Assembly (NCBI RefSeq): GCF_019429535.1
Contig: NZ_JAHXZM010000003.1
Coordinates: forward strand, 540,372-604,371
DNA length: 64,000 nt
From: Sphingomonas citricola
GTDB lineage: Bacteria > Pseudomonadota > Alphaproteobacteria > Sphingomonadales > Sphingomonadaceae
Direction of reading: 5' to 3'
In this document: one piece after another, positions 54,053 to 61,285 of the stretch
How positions within the stretch are numbered: position 1 is the first letter of the stretch
Layout of the letters: every line of letters starts with the position of its first letter
Notes under the pieces: model-generated
Told to the model about the DNA's origin: nothing
Databases searched by the model: none
What the model saw: the letters and a program-made list of their open reading frames with translations, nothing else
Position numbers and translations under genes: made by a program

Positions 54053-54745
54053 TCATGGATTGACGCCGAGCCGGTACCCCGCGCCGCGCACCGTGTGGAG
54101 CATGGGGCGCGCGAACCCCTCGTCCACCTTCTTGCGCAATCGGCTCAGGTGCACATCGATCACGTTGCTGCCCGGGTCGAAGTGGTAATCCCATACGCCT
54201 TCGAGCAACATCGTGCGCGTCACGACCTGATCGGCGTGGCGGAGCAGGAATTCGAGCAGCCGGAACTCGCGCGGTTGCAGGTCAATCGCGCGCCCACCCC
54301 GGCGCACCCGCCGGGCGAGCAGGTCCATCTCCAGGTCGTCGCAGCGCAGCAGCGTCTCGGGCGCGTTGGCGGGCGCGCCGCGCCGGATCAGCAGGCGTAT
54401 CCGCGCCAGCAGTTCGGCGAAGGTGAACGGCTTGGTCAGGTAATCGTCCGCGCCGCCGGTCAGCCCCTTGATCCGATCCTCGGGCGCGCCGAGCGCGGAG
54501 AGCACGATCACCGGCGTCTCAACGCCCGCACCGCGCATTCCCGCGAGTACCGCCATCCCGTCCATCCCGGGCAACATGCGATCGAGTACGATGCAATGGT
54601 AGCTGCCGTCGGTCGCGTGAAACAGCCCGTCGCGGCCGTTGGTCGCACGATCGACGACGAAGCCCTCTTCGCCCAGCCCCTTGGCGATGAAATCGGCGGT
54701 CGAGGCGTCGTCCTCAACCAGCAGGATCTTGTTCGCCAACCGCAT
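54053..54745 (-). CDS. OmpR-family response regulator
   Basis: A 230-residue regulator. The receiver domain has acidic D12/D13, phospho-Asp D55 (CIVLDRMLPGMDG), and the Lys in TKPFTFAEL. The C-terminal winged helix is the OmpR/PhoB type (LQPREFRLLEFLLRHADQVVTRTMLLEGVW, then VDVHLSRLRKKV with the expected Ile/Val change, RGAGYRLG). The start at 54745 is preferred; eleven extra codons upstream are not conserved. It leads a probable operon with the kinase, GH13 and GT4 genes, which it may control. Confidence 0.94.
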   Translation of the reverse strand: MRLANKILLVEDDASTADFIAKGLGEEGFVVDRATNGRDGLFHATDGSYHCIVLDRMLPGMDGMAVLAGMRGAGVETPVIVLSALGAPEDRIKGLTGGADDYLTKPFTFAELLARIRLLIRRGAPANAPETLLRCDDLEMDLLARRVRRGGRAIDLQPREFRLLEFLLRHADQVVTRTMLLEGVWDYHFDPGSNVIDVHLSRLRKKVDEGFARPMLHTVRGAGYRLGVNP

Positions 54746-54791
54746 ACTCCCTTTCAAATCGCGACAGGACGCCGGCAAACCGCGGCCGCTG

Positions 54792-55340
54792 TCAAGCGCG
54801 CCGCGACGCGGGCGACGATACCGACGGTGTACGCAATTGCTCGAGCACCTCGTCGAGCCGCGCCGCGACCGCGAGGTCGATCTTGTCGTGAAGGCGCAGC
54901 ATCTCGAGCTCGGTACGAAGATTGACCTCGTAATCGAGCCGTGCCGCGAGCCGGTCCTTCGCTGCCTGCCGGTTCTGGCTCATCATGATGATCGGCGCCT
55001 GGACCGCGGCGAGCGTCGACAACATCAGGTTTAGGAAGATGTAGGGATAAGGATCGAACGCGCGGCCCCAGTAGGTCAGCACGTCGCTGTTGATCAGCAT
55101 CCAGCCGAGCAGGATCGCGGTGAACGCGATGATGAAGCTCCACGATCCGCCGACCGCCGCCACCTTGTCCGACAAACGATCGCCGAAGGTCGCGACGTCG
55201 TCCGCGACATCGGCCGCGTCGCGCGAGACGGGGCGCTTTTCCTGCATGGTCGCGAGCACGCGCTGCTCCTCCGCGTCGAGCGCGGCGGGGGTCTTGCCGA
55301 GCAGGCGGCCGACGATGACGTGCAGCGGGTTGGTGGCCAT
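54792..55340 (-). CDS. DUF1003 membrane protein
   Basis: A 182-residue protein with two adjacent hydrophobic helices (WSFIIAFTAILLGWMLIN, then YPYIFLNLMLSTLAAVQAPIIMMSQNRQ), both hallmarks of DUF1003, flanked by charged helical arms, the C-terminal one likely coiled-coil (DRLAARLDYEVNLRTELEMLRLHDKIDL). Function unknown. Its leader has an AAGGA site separated from the ATG by 15 nt, 11 of which are C. It may head the operon that follows after 46 bp. Confidence 0.88.
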   Translation of the reverse strand: MATNPLHVIVGRLLGKTPAALDAEEQRVLATMQEKRPVSRDAADVADDVATFGDRLSDKVAAVGGSWSFIIAFTAILLGWMLINSDVLTYWGRAFDPYPYIFLNLMLSTLAAVQAPIIMMSQNRQAAKDRLAARLDYEVNLRTELEMLRLHDKIDLAVAARLDEVLEQLRTPSVSSPASRRA

Positions 55341-55342
55341 GC

Positions 55343-55353
55343 GGGGGGGGGGG
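55343..55353 (-). repeat. 11-nt poly-C tract (on the gene strand) before the DUF1003 start
   Basis: Eleven consecutive C residues on the minus strand lie 2 nt before the DUF1003 ATG, between it and the only Shine-Dalgarno-like AAGGA (55356-55360). The present spacing of 15 nt is long for initiation; losing several bases by slippage would bring it to normal. Longest homopolymer in the window. Confidence 0.7.
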
Positions 55354-55545
55354 AGTCCTTATTCGTTGGACGTCCCTGCCCGCTCGCGCCTGTTCACACG
55401 CTGAGCGTCGCATGAACAAACGTTTATAATCGACGCGCCGCCGCGCCAACATGACACGAAGTTAAGCTGCGCCTAAGCGCTCAGCCATCGCACGGCGCCT
55501 AGTAGCCGGGCATCGGGCGCGAAGCCCGTACCGGGAGCCGTCAAC

Positions 55546-55590
55546 ATGTTCACCACCGTCACGCCGCCGACCCGACCGGGAGCCCGCTGA
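55546..55590 (+). CDS. Possible 14-residue leader peptide
   Basis: ATG at 55546, with GGGAG about 9 bp upstream, opens a 14-codon frame (MFTTVTPPTRPGAR) ending in TGA 3 bp before the ATG of the GH18-NodB-GT2 gene. The Pro/Thr-rich sequence and position would allow translational coupling. It may simply be chance. Confidence 0.3.
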   Translation: MFTTVTPPTRPGAR

Positions 55591-55593
55591 GCT

Positions 55594-58500
55594 ATGCGCG
55601 CGCCCGTCTTCTTCGATCCGACCGGCCGGCGCAGCCGCTGGTCGAAGCGGTTGTTGGGGCTGATCCTGCTGTCGGTGATCCTCGCCGCGGTCGCGTTCGC
55701 CTCGACGCTGGTACGCGTCCCGCACGAGCGCGACCTGGCGCTGCCGCTGCCGCAACCGCACGCGTCGCGGCTGCGCGGCAACCCGCCGCGCCACGGCATC
55801 GCCGCATGGCTGCCGCGTCGCGCCGGCAAGGCCGCGAACACCGCGCTCAGCATCGGCTTCTATTCGCCCGGCGACGATTCGAGCATCGCGTCGCTGCGTC
55901 GCCACGTCGGCTCGCTCGACTGGGTGGTGCCGTCGCTGATCACCGTGTCGGGGCCGCAGCACCGCGTGACGGTCAACGACGACGTGCGTTTCAACCGCAT
56001 GATCGCGGCGATGCCGCACCCGCCCAAGGTGCTGCCGATGGTGCAGAATTTCGGCAACGCCGAGTGGGACGGCGCCGGTGCCGCCGCGCTGCTGCACGAC
56101 ACCGCGGCGCGGCGCAGCTTCGCGGTCAAGCTCGGGCAGATGGTCGCGGCACGCCATTACGGCGGCGTCGTGCTCGACCTGGAAACCCTGCCCGCGAGCG
56201 CGATGCCCGATTATCTGCGTTTCCTGCGCGACGTGCGCGTGGCGCTGCCTGCCGGCTCGCAGATCGCGCTGACCGCGCCGGCCGAGGACGAGACCTGGCC
56301 GCTCGCCCAGCTTGCCCGCGCGTGCGACAAATTGATCTTCATGGCGTACGATCAACACTGGGAAGGCGGCACCGCCGGCCCGATCGCGGCGCAGGACTGG
56401 TTCGTCGCGCAGGTGCAGGATGCGCTGAAGCGCGTCGGGCGCGAGAAGCTCGTCGTCGCGCTGGGCAGCTACGGTTACGACTGGCACGGCGACGACACCG
56501 ACGCGCTGACGATGGAAGAGGCCTGGCTCGCCGCGCACGACAGCGACGCGTCGATCAGCTTCGATCCGGCAAGCGGCAATGCGGGCTTCGCGTACGACGA
56601 CAGTGGCACGCATCACGCGATCTGGATGCTCGACGCCGCGACGAGCTGGAACCAGATGCAGGTGCTCAAACGCCTGGGGATCGGTGATGTCGCGCTGTGG
56701 CGGCTCGGCAGCGAGGACCCGGGCTTCTGGTCCGACCTCGGCGCCTTCCGCATCGGCGGAAAGCCCGACCTGTCGACATTGAAGCAGCTCCTCAACACCG
56801 ATGTCGAGGGCAGCGGCGAGATCCTGCGGATCACGGCGACCCCGCAGACCGGCCACCGCACGATTGCGACCGACGCGACCGGGATCATCCGGCAGGAGCG
56901 CTACGACACGTTGCCGACGCCCTATGTCGTGCGGCGCGCAGGCGCGGCCGATCCCAAGAAGCTCGCGCTCACGTTCGACGACGGACCCGACGGCACCTGG
57001 ACCCCGCGCATCCTGAACGTATTGGAACAGGCGCACGTGCCGGGCACGTTCTTCGTGATCGGCGAGAATGCGCTCGAGCATCCCGGCCTGCTCAATCGCA
57101 TCATCGCCGACGGCGGCGAGATCGGCAATCATACCTATACCCATCCCAACCTCGCCGCGGCCAGCGCACGCGAAACCGATCTGCAGATGAATGCGACGCA
57201 GCGAATGGTGCAGGCCTATACCGGCCGCTCGATGCGGTTGTTCCGCGCGCCCTATTTCGGCGATGCCGAGCCGACCACGACCGACGAGCTCGGGCCGGCG
57301 CTCGCCGCGCAGCAGGCGGGCTATACGGTCGTCGGACTGCACGTCGATCCGAACGATTGGCAGCGCCCGGGCGTCGACTCGATCGTCACCCAGGTGGTCG
57401 ATCAGGTGCACGCCGCGACGCCCGAGAATTCGGGCAACGTCATCCTCCTCCACGACGGCGGCGGCGATCGCGCGCAGACGGTGGCGGCGCTGCCGCGCAT
57501 CATCGCGACGCTGCAGGCCGAGGGCTACCGCTTCGTCACCGCGTCCGAACTCGTCGGCGTGCCGCCGGCGCAGGCGATGCCGAAAGTATCGGGGCATGAC
57601 CTGCTCGCGGTTCGTACCGATGTCGCGGTGTTCATCGTGCTCGCCGCGCTGTCGGCCTTGCTCGGCTGGCTGTTCTTCGTGGCGATCAGCTTGGGGATCG
57701 CGCGCGGCGTGATGATGGCGGGGCTCGCGTGGTTTCAGAGCCGCAAGAAACGCCCCGAACCGCCGGTGTTCACCCCCAGCGTGTCGGTAATCATCCCCGC
57801 GTACAACGAGGAACGCGTTATCGCCGCCTCGGTCGCACGCGTGCTCGCCAGCGACTATCCCGCGTTGCAGGTGATCGTCGTCGACGATGGCTCGAAGGAT
57901 CGCACCAGCGCGATCGTCGCCGACGCGTACGGTGACGATGCACGCGTCACGCTGCTCACGCTCAGGAACGGCGGCAAGGCAGCCGCGCTGAACCGCGCGC
58001 TCGAGGACGCGACGGGCGAGATCGTGATCGCGCTCGACGCCGACACGCAGTTCGAGGCGCAGACGATCCGGCGGCTCGCACGCTGGTTCGCCGATCCCAG
58101 GCTCGGCGCGGTCGCGGGCGACGCGCGCGTCGGCAATCGCATCAACCTCGTCACGCGGTGGCAGGCGGTGGAATATATCACCTCGCAGAACCTCGAACGC
58201 CGCGCGCTCGCGGGGTTCGATGCGATCACCGTCGTTCCGGGTGCGGTCGGCGCGTGGCGTCGCGCCGCCCTCGACGCGGTCGGCGGATACCCGGAGGATA
58301 CGCTTGCCGAGGATCAGGATCTGACGATCGCGATCCAGCGCGCCGGCTGGCGCGTCACCTTCGATCCGCGCGCAGTCGCCTGGACCGAGGCGCCCGAGAG
58401 TTTCCGCGCACTCGCCAAGCAGCGCTATCGCTGGGCGTTCGGCACGCTGCAATGCCTGTGGAAGCACCGCGGCATTCTCAAGCGGCGGCGCCCGCGCGGG

Positions 58501-58893
58501 CTGGCGTTCGTCGGCATGCCGCAGGCGTGGCTGTTCCAGATCCTGTTCGCCGCGATCTCGCCGCTGATCGACCTCGCTCTCGTGCTGTCGATCGTCGGCA
58601 CCGCGTTGCGCGTCGCGCAGCACGGCTGGGCGCAGACGAGCGGCGATGTCAGCACGATGGGGCTTTACTGGCTCGCCTTCACCACGATCGACGTGCTGTG
58701 CGGCTGGGTCGCGTACCGGCTCGACGGGCATCAGGCGCGCTACCCCGCGCTCCTGCTCGTCGCGCAGCGGCTGGTCTATCGTCAGATCATGTACTGGGTC
58801 GTGCTGCGCGCGATCGCCTCGGCGATCGGTGGCTGGGTGGTCGGCTGGAACAAGCTGGAACGCAGCGGCCGCGTCACCGCCGCGACGGCGTGA
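55594..58893 (+). CDS. GH18-like / NodB deacetylase / GT2 fusion protein
   Basis: A 1099-residue membrane protein joining three enzymes. One N-terminal helix (about 18-40) precedes a GH18-like domain with D195/E197 in GVVLDLETL, though the first acidic residues of the usual DxxDxDxE are lost. A polysaccharide deacetylase follows (TFDDGPDG near 460, H513/H517 in HTYTHP, RAPYFG, LLHDGGGDR). A helix near 670-695 then leads to a GT2 synthase (IIPAYNEE near 732, DAD at 815-817, EDQD at 906, QRYRW at 943-947) and several C-terminal helices. The whole resembles processive beta-glycan (PNAG/hyaluronan-type) synthases fused to trimming enzymes. It lacks neighbouring export genes. Confidence 0.93.
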   Translation: MRAPVFFDPTGRRSRWSKRLLGLILLSVILAAVAFASTLVRVPHERDLALPLPQPHASRLRGNPPRHGIAAWLPRRAGKAANTALSIGFYSPGDDSSIASLRRHVGSLDWVVPSLITVSGPQHRVTVNDDVRFNRMIAAMPHPPKVLPMVQNFGNAEWDGAGAAALLHDTAARRSFAVKLGQMVAARHYGGVVLDLETLPASAMPDYLRFLRDVRVALPAGSQIALTAPAEDETWPLAQLARACDKLIFMAYDQHWEGGTAGPIAAQDWFVAQVQDALKRVGREKLVVALGSYGYDWHGDDTDALTMEEAWLAAHDSDASISFDPASGNAGFAYDDSGTHHAIWMLDAATSWNQMQVLKRLGIGDVALWRLGSEDPGFWSDLGAFRIGGKPDLSTLKQLLNTDVEGSGEILRITATPQTGHRTIATDATGIIRQERYDTLPTPYVVRRAGAADPKKLALTFDDGPDGTWTPRILNVLEQAHVPGTFFVIGENALEHPGLLNRIIADGGEIGNHTYTHPNLAAASARETDLQMNATQRMVQAYTGRSMRLFRAPYFGDAEPTTTDELGPALAAQQAGYTVVGLHVDPNDWQRPGVDSIVTQVVDQVHAATPENSGNVILLHDGGGDRAQTVAALPRIIATLQAEGYRFVTASELVGVPPAQAMPKVSGHDLLAVRTDVAVFIVLAALSALLGWLFFVAISLGIARGVMMAGLAWFQSRKKRPEPPVFTPSVSVIIPAYNEERVIAASVARVLASDYPALQVIVVDDGSKDRTSAIVADAYGDDARVTLLTLRNGGKAAALNRALEDATGEIVIALDADTQFEAQTIRRLARWFADPRLGAVAGDARVGNRINLVTRWQAVEYITSQNLERRALAGFDAITVVPGAVGAWRRAALDAVGGYPEDTLAEDQDLTIAIQRAGWRVTFDPRAVAWTEAPESFRALAKQRYRWAFGTLQCLWKHRGILKRRRPRGLAFVGMPQAWLFQILFAAISPLIDLALVLSIVGTALRVAQHGWAQTSGDVSTMGLYWLAFTTIDVLCGWVAYRLDGHQARYPALLLVAQRLVYRQIMYWVVLRAIASAIGGWVVGWNKLERSGRVTAATA

Positions 58894-58911
58894 GGGCACG
58901 GTGACCTGCCT

Positions 58912-58940
58912 CGGCACGATTGGTGGGAGGGGTCGTGCCG
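58912..58940. terminator. Hairpin after the fusion gene
   Basis: Perfect 8-bp inverted repeat (58912-58919 with 58933-58940) and a 13-nt loop, 19 bp after the stop. No T run; it could end transcription weakly. Its right arm immediately precedes GTG 58942, a possible start of the next gene. Confidence 0.4.
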
Positions 58941-58974
58941 GGTGGGGATTGGCGCGGTAGGATGCTGGATCAAC

Positions 58975-59217
58975 GTGAGCCGTACGACCGATCCCAGAAC
59001 GGCCTTGTTATCGCTGCTCGCGCGCCGCGCGCCAGGCGGGACGGTCTGCCCGAGCGAAATCGCGCGCGCGATTGCGCCGGACTGGCGCGGTGCGATGCCC
59101 GGCGTCCATGCAGCGGTCGACGACCTCGTCCGCGACGGGCTGATACGACTGAGCTGGAAGGGCCGCCCGATGGCGAAAAGATCGGGACCGTACAGGATCG
59201 GGCGGGGCGACGATTGA
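58975..59217 (+). CDS. DUF3253 small protein
   Basis: An 80-residue protein (GTG start at 58975; GTG 58942 is an alternative giving 91 residues). It matches DUF3253: ALLSLLARRAPGGTVCPSEIARAIAPDWRG, then VHAAVDDLVRDGLIRLSWKGRP and a final GPYRIGR. It looks like a small winged-helix fold and is probably cytoplasmic. Function unknown. It lies between the fusion and a further small gene, all on the plus strand. Confidence 0.75.
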   Translation: MSRTTDPRTALLSLLARRAPGGTVCPSEIARAIAPDWRGAMPGVHAAVDDLVRDGLIRLSWKGRPMAKRSGPYRIGRGDD

Positions 59218-59267
59218 GACAGAGAGCCCCTCTCCCGCTTTCGTCGTCACAGGGCTATCGCGCGCGC

Positions 59268-59522
59268 ATGGAGAGAAAGAAGCGCTACCTGACCGCACCG
59301 ATGACCGATGGCTACGTCAAGACGATCGGCTCCACCGCCGCGCCGTTCACGCATTACTGGCGCATCGTTGCGCATCTCCCCGACGGCAAGACCGAGGTGT
59401 TCTGGGGTCACACAACCTCCGCCAAGGAAGCTGCCGGCAAGAAAGCGCTGACCGAACAGGCAGCAAGGCGATACGGGTGGACGCGCTTCGAGTTCGAAAT
59501 CGCCGAGTTGACCGAGCACTGA
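59268..59522 (+). CDS. Small protein of unknown function
   Basis: An 84-residue protein with basic start MERKKRYLTAPMTDGYVK, aromatic middle (FTHYWRIVAHLPDGKTEVFWGH) and a helical Ala/Lys segment (AKEAAGKKALTEQAARRYGW). The alternation suggests a small beta-alpha fold. I do not recognise the family. No signal or membrane segment is present. Codon use fits the genome, which argues against a shadow frame. It ends 52 bp before the convergent permease gene. Confidence 0.55.
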   Translation: MERKKRYLTAPMTDGYVKTIGSTAAPFTHYWRIVAHLPDGKTEVFWGHTTSAKEAAGKKALTEQAARRYGWTRFEFEIAELTEH

Positions 59523-59574
59523 CGTCTCATACGCTGCTGATAACTCGGTTCTGACGGCGCCGGTTGTTCGATAT

Positions 59575-60132
59575 CTACCTCCCAGAGGGTCGCCACTCCC
59601 GGTATCCCATGACGGCGAGGCCGATCATCACCGCGTACAGGCCCGCGGTCGGGATCAGCCCCTTCACGACGAACATCCCGACATAGACGACGTCCACCGC
59701 GATCCAGAGCAGCCAGCTTTCGCGGTGTCGCCGCGCAGTCCAATATTGCGCGACGAGACTGAAGCTGCTGAGCGTCGCGTCTAGCCACGGTAGTGCAGCG
59801 TCGGTGTGGCGGCTGGTGAACCAGCCGATCGCGAGCGCACCCAGCGCGCCTACGCCCAACCCTACCAGAATTTGTAAATGGCGCAGCGGCATCACCACGA
59901 CCGTACCGGTATCATGCCGGCCGCGGAGCCAGACGAACCAGCCGTAGAGGATACCGACCCCGAACAACGCCTGCAGCACCATGTCGGCGTAGAGACGCAC
60001 GTCGAGGAACAGCTTAAAATACAGTGCGCACGCGACGAGGTTCAGCGGCCAGCAAAGCAGGTTGCGCCGCGCCGTCAGCCAGATCGCGAGAAAGCTCGCC
60101 GCGACGGCGGCGATCTCAAGCGGCGACATCAT
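59575..60132 (-). CDS. pnuT: PnuC-family permease, probably a thiamine transporter (PnuT)
   Basis: A 185-residue inner-membrane protein with about seven helices. PnuC-type motifs are LYGWFVWLRG and AQYWTARRHRESWLLWIAVDVVYVGMF, then AVMIGLAVMGYREW. PnuC moves nicotinamide riboside, but PnuT members, often behind TPP riboswitches, move thiamine; the riboswitch upstream of this operon favours PnuT. The ATG at 60132 overlaps the kinase stop by 4 bp (ATGA). Uptake by facilitated diffusion would need the kinase to trap the substrate. Confidence 0.83.
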   Translation of the reverse strand: MMSPLEIAAVAASFLAIWLTARRNLLCWPLNLVACALYFKLFLDVRLYADMVLQALFGVGILYGWFVWLRGRHDTGTVVVMPLRHLQILVGLGVGALGALAIGWFTSRHTDAALPWLDATLSSFSLVAQYWTARRHRESWLLWIAVDVVYVGMFVVKGLIPTAGLYAVMIGLAVMGYREWRPSGR

Positions 60133-61283
60133 ACGCGGTATTCGGCGCGCAGATGGGCGAGGAAATCCTGCCCCGGCGCGGAAAGGAACCATTCGGCATG
60201 GCCCAGCAGGTAGCCGTCCCAGGCAAGCAATGCCCCATCCCGATCACCGACGACACCGGCGAAATAGTCGATCTCGGACAGCGCGAACTCGACGTGCACC
60301 AGCGGCAGTAGCGCAATGACCGTGGCGATCTCGCTTCGGCTCAGCGGGCGGACCCTCTCATAGCCGGCGAGCAGCGCCAGCGCGGTCGTGGGATCGGCAA
60401 TCGCATCGTCTGGCACCTCGCCGAGCTTCAGCCACGCGAACGCCGTCCGCTCGATCGCGATCGCCAGATCGTGCGCCGCGCAGGTGCGATCGGCAAGGCC
60501 GAAATCGAATACAGTCTCGATCGTGCCACTCATCGACCACAGAAGGTTCGACGGGTGCCAATCGTTGTGGGTCCACAGCAACGGTTGGTCCGCGATGCGG
60601 CGCGCCAGACCGCCACCCGCCGCCGCGAAGATCGACGACAGCCGGCGTCGCCACGCACGCTCCGCGAGAAACGCGGCCAGTGCCGGACGCGCCGCGACAT
60701 AGGCGTCGGCATCGGTCAGCGGGTCGACCGCCGACAGGATGGAGAGGCTCGCGACAAGCGGTTGCGCGGTACGCGGCGGCGCGTCGAAGCCGCGTGATGC
60801 CCGATGCAGTCGCGCCAGCGCGGCCCCTGCCTCGTGGGCATGCGCGTTCGACACGAACGGCGTCCACGACGGACGGTCGCGATATACGTCCTCCCCCGCC
60901 CCCCGACGGTGAAGTTCGTAGCTCCGTTGACCGATCGCGACCGCGCTGGCGCCGTCTACGCTCCGCAGCACGTCGGGTACCGGCACCCCCGCTGCGGCCA
61001 GATGAGCGATGAAACGGTGTTCCTCTGCGAGCCCGGTAATCGTGCGCACCCGGCGATCATGCCGCTTGAGTAGTAACGCTCCGTCCGCCGTATCAATGAG
61101 CGTCGCCGCCGAGAACGGACGTGGGGAGTGCCAGCGCAGAGCGTCGATCGGCGTCGCAGCCGGAAAATGGGCCAGCACGGCCGACGCCTCGTCGTCGGTG
61201 ATAGCTGGCCAGGTCGGCGCCTCCAGCGCGAGGCCCATGCCGTGCACACGGTGATCGGCCGCATGACCCTGCGCTTCACCCAT
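60129..61283 (-). CDS. APH-fold phosphotransferase, probable thiamine kinase
   Basis: A 384-residue choline/aminoglycoside kinase-like protein. The catalytic loop is THNDWHPSNL and the metal site DFG in VFDFGLADRTCAAHDLA; an N-terminal LLLKRHDRRVR holds the ATP lysine. It resembles YcfN-type thiamine kinases and homoserine kinase II. It begins 2 bp after the TonB receptor stop and overlaps pnuT, so it is co-transcribed in the riboswitch operon. I infer that it phosphorylates incoming thiamine, giving substrate trapping. An ATG 45 bp inside is an alternative start. Confidence 0.8.
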   Translation of the reverse strand: MGEAQGHAADHRVHGMGLALEAPTWPAITDDEASAVLAHFPAATPIDALRWHSPRPFSAATLIDTADGALLLKRHDRRVRTITGLAEEHRFIAHLAAAGVPVPDVLRSVDGASAVAIGQRSYELHRRGAGEDVYRDRPSWTPFVSNAHAHEAGAALARLHRASRGFDAPPRTAQPLVASLSILSAVDPLTDADAYVAARPALAAFLAERAWRRRLSSIFAAAGGGLARRIADQPLLWTHNDWHPSNLLWSMSGTIETVFDFGLADRTCAAHDLAIAIERTAFAWLKLGEVPDDAIADPTTALALLAGYERVRPLSRSEIATVIALLPLVHVEFALSEIDYFAGVVGDRDGALLAWDGYLLGHAEWFLSAPGQDFLAHLRAEYRV

Positions 61284-61285
61284 GC

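Noticed and set aside
55462..58917. Very long open frame (about 1150 codons) antisense to the fusion gene
   Set aside because: The Arg/Asp/His-rich sequence with no motifs is what the reverse strand of GC-biased third positions gives. The plus-strand frame has three complete enzyme domains.
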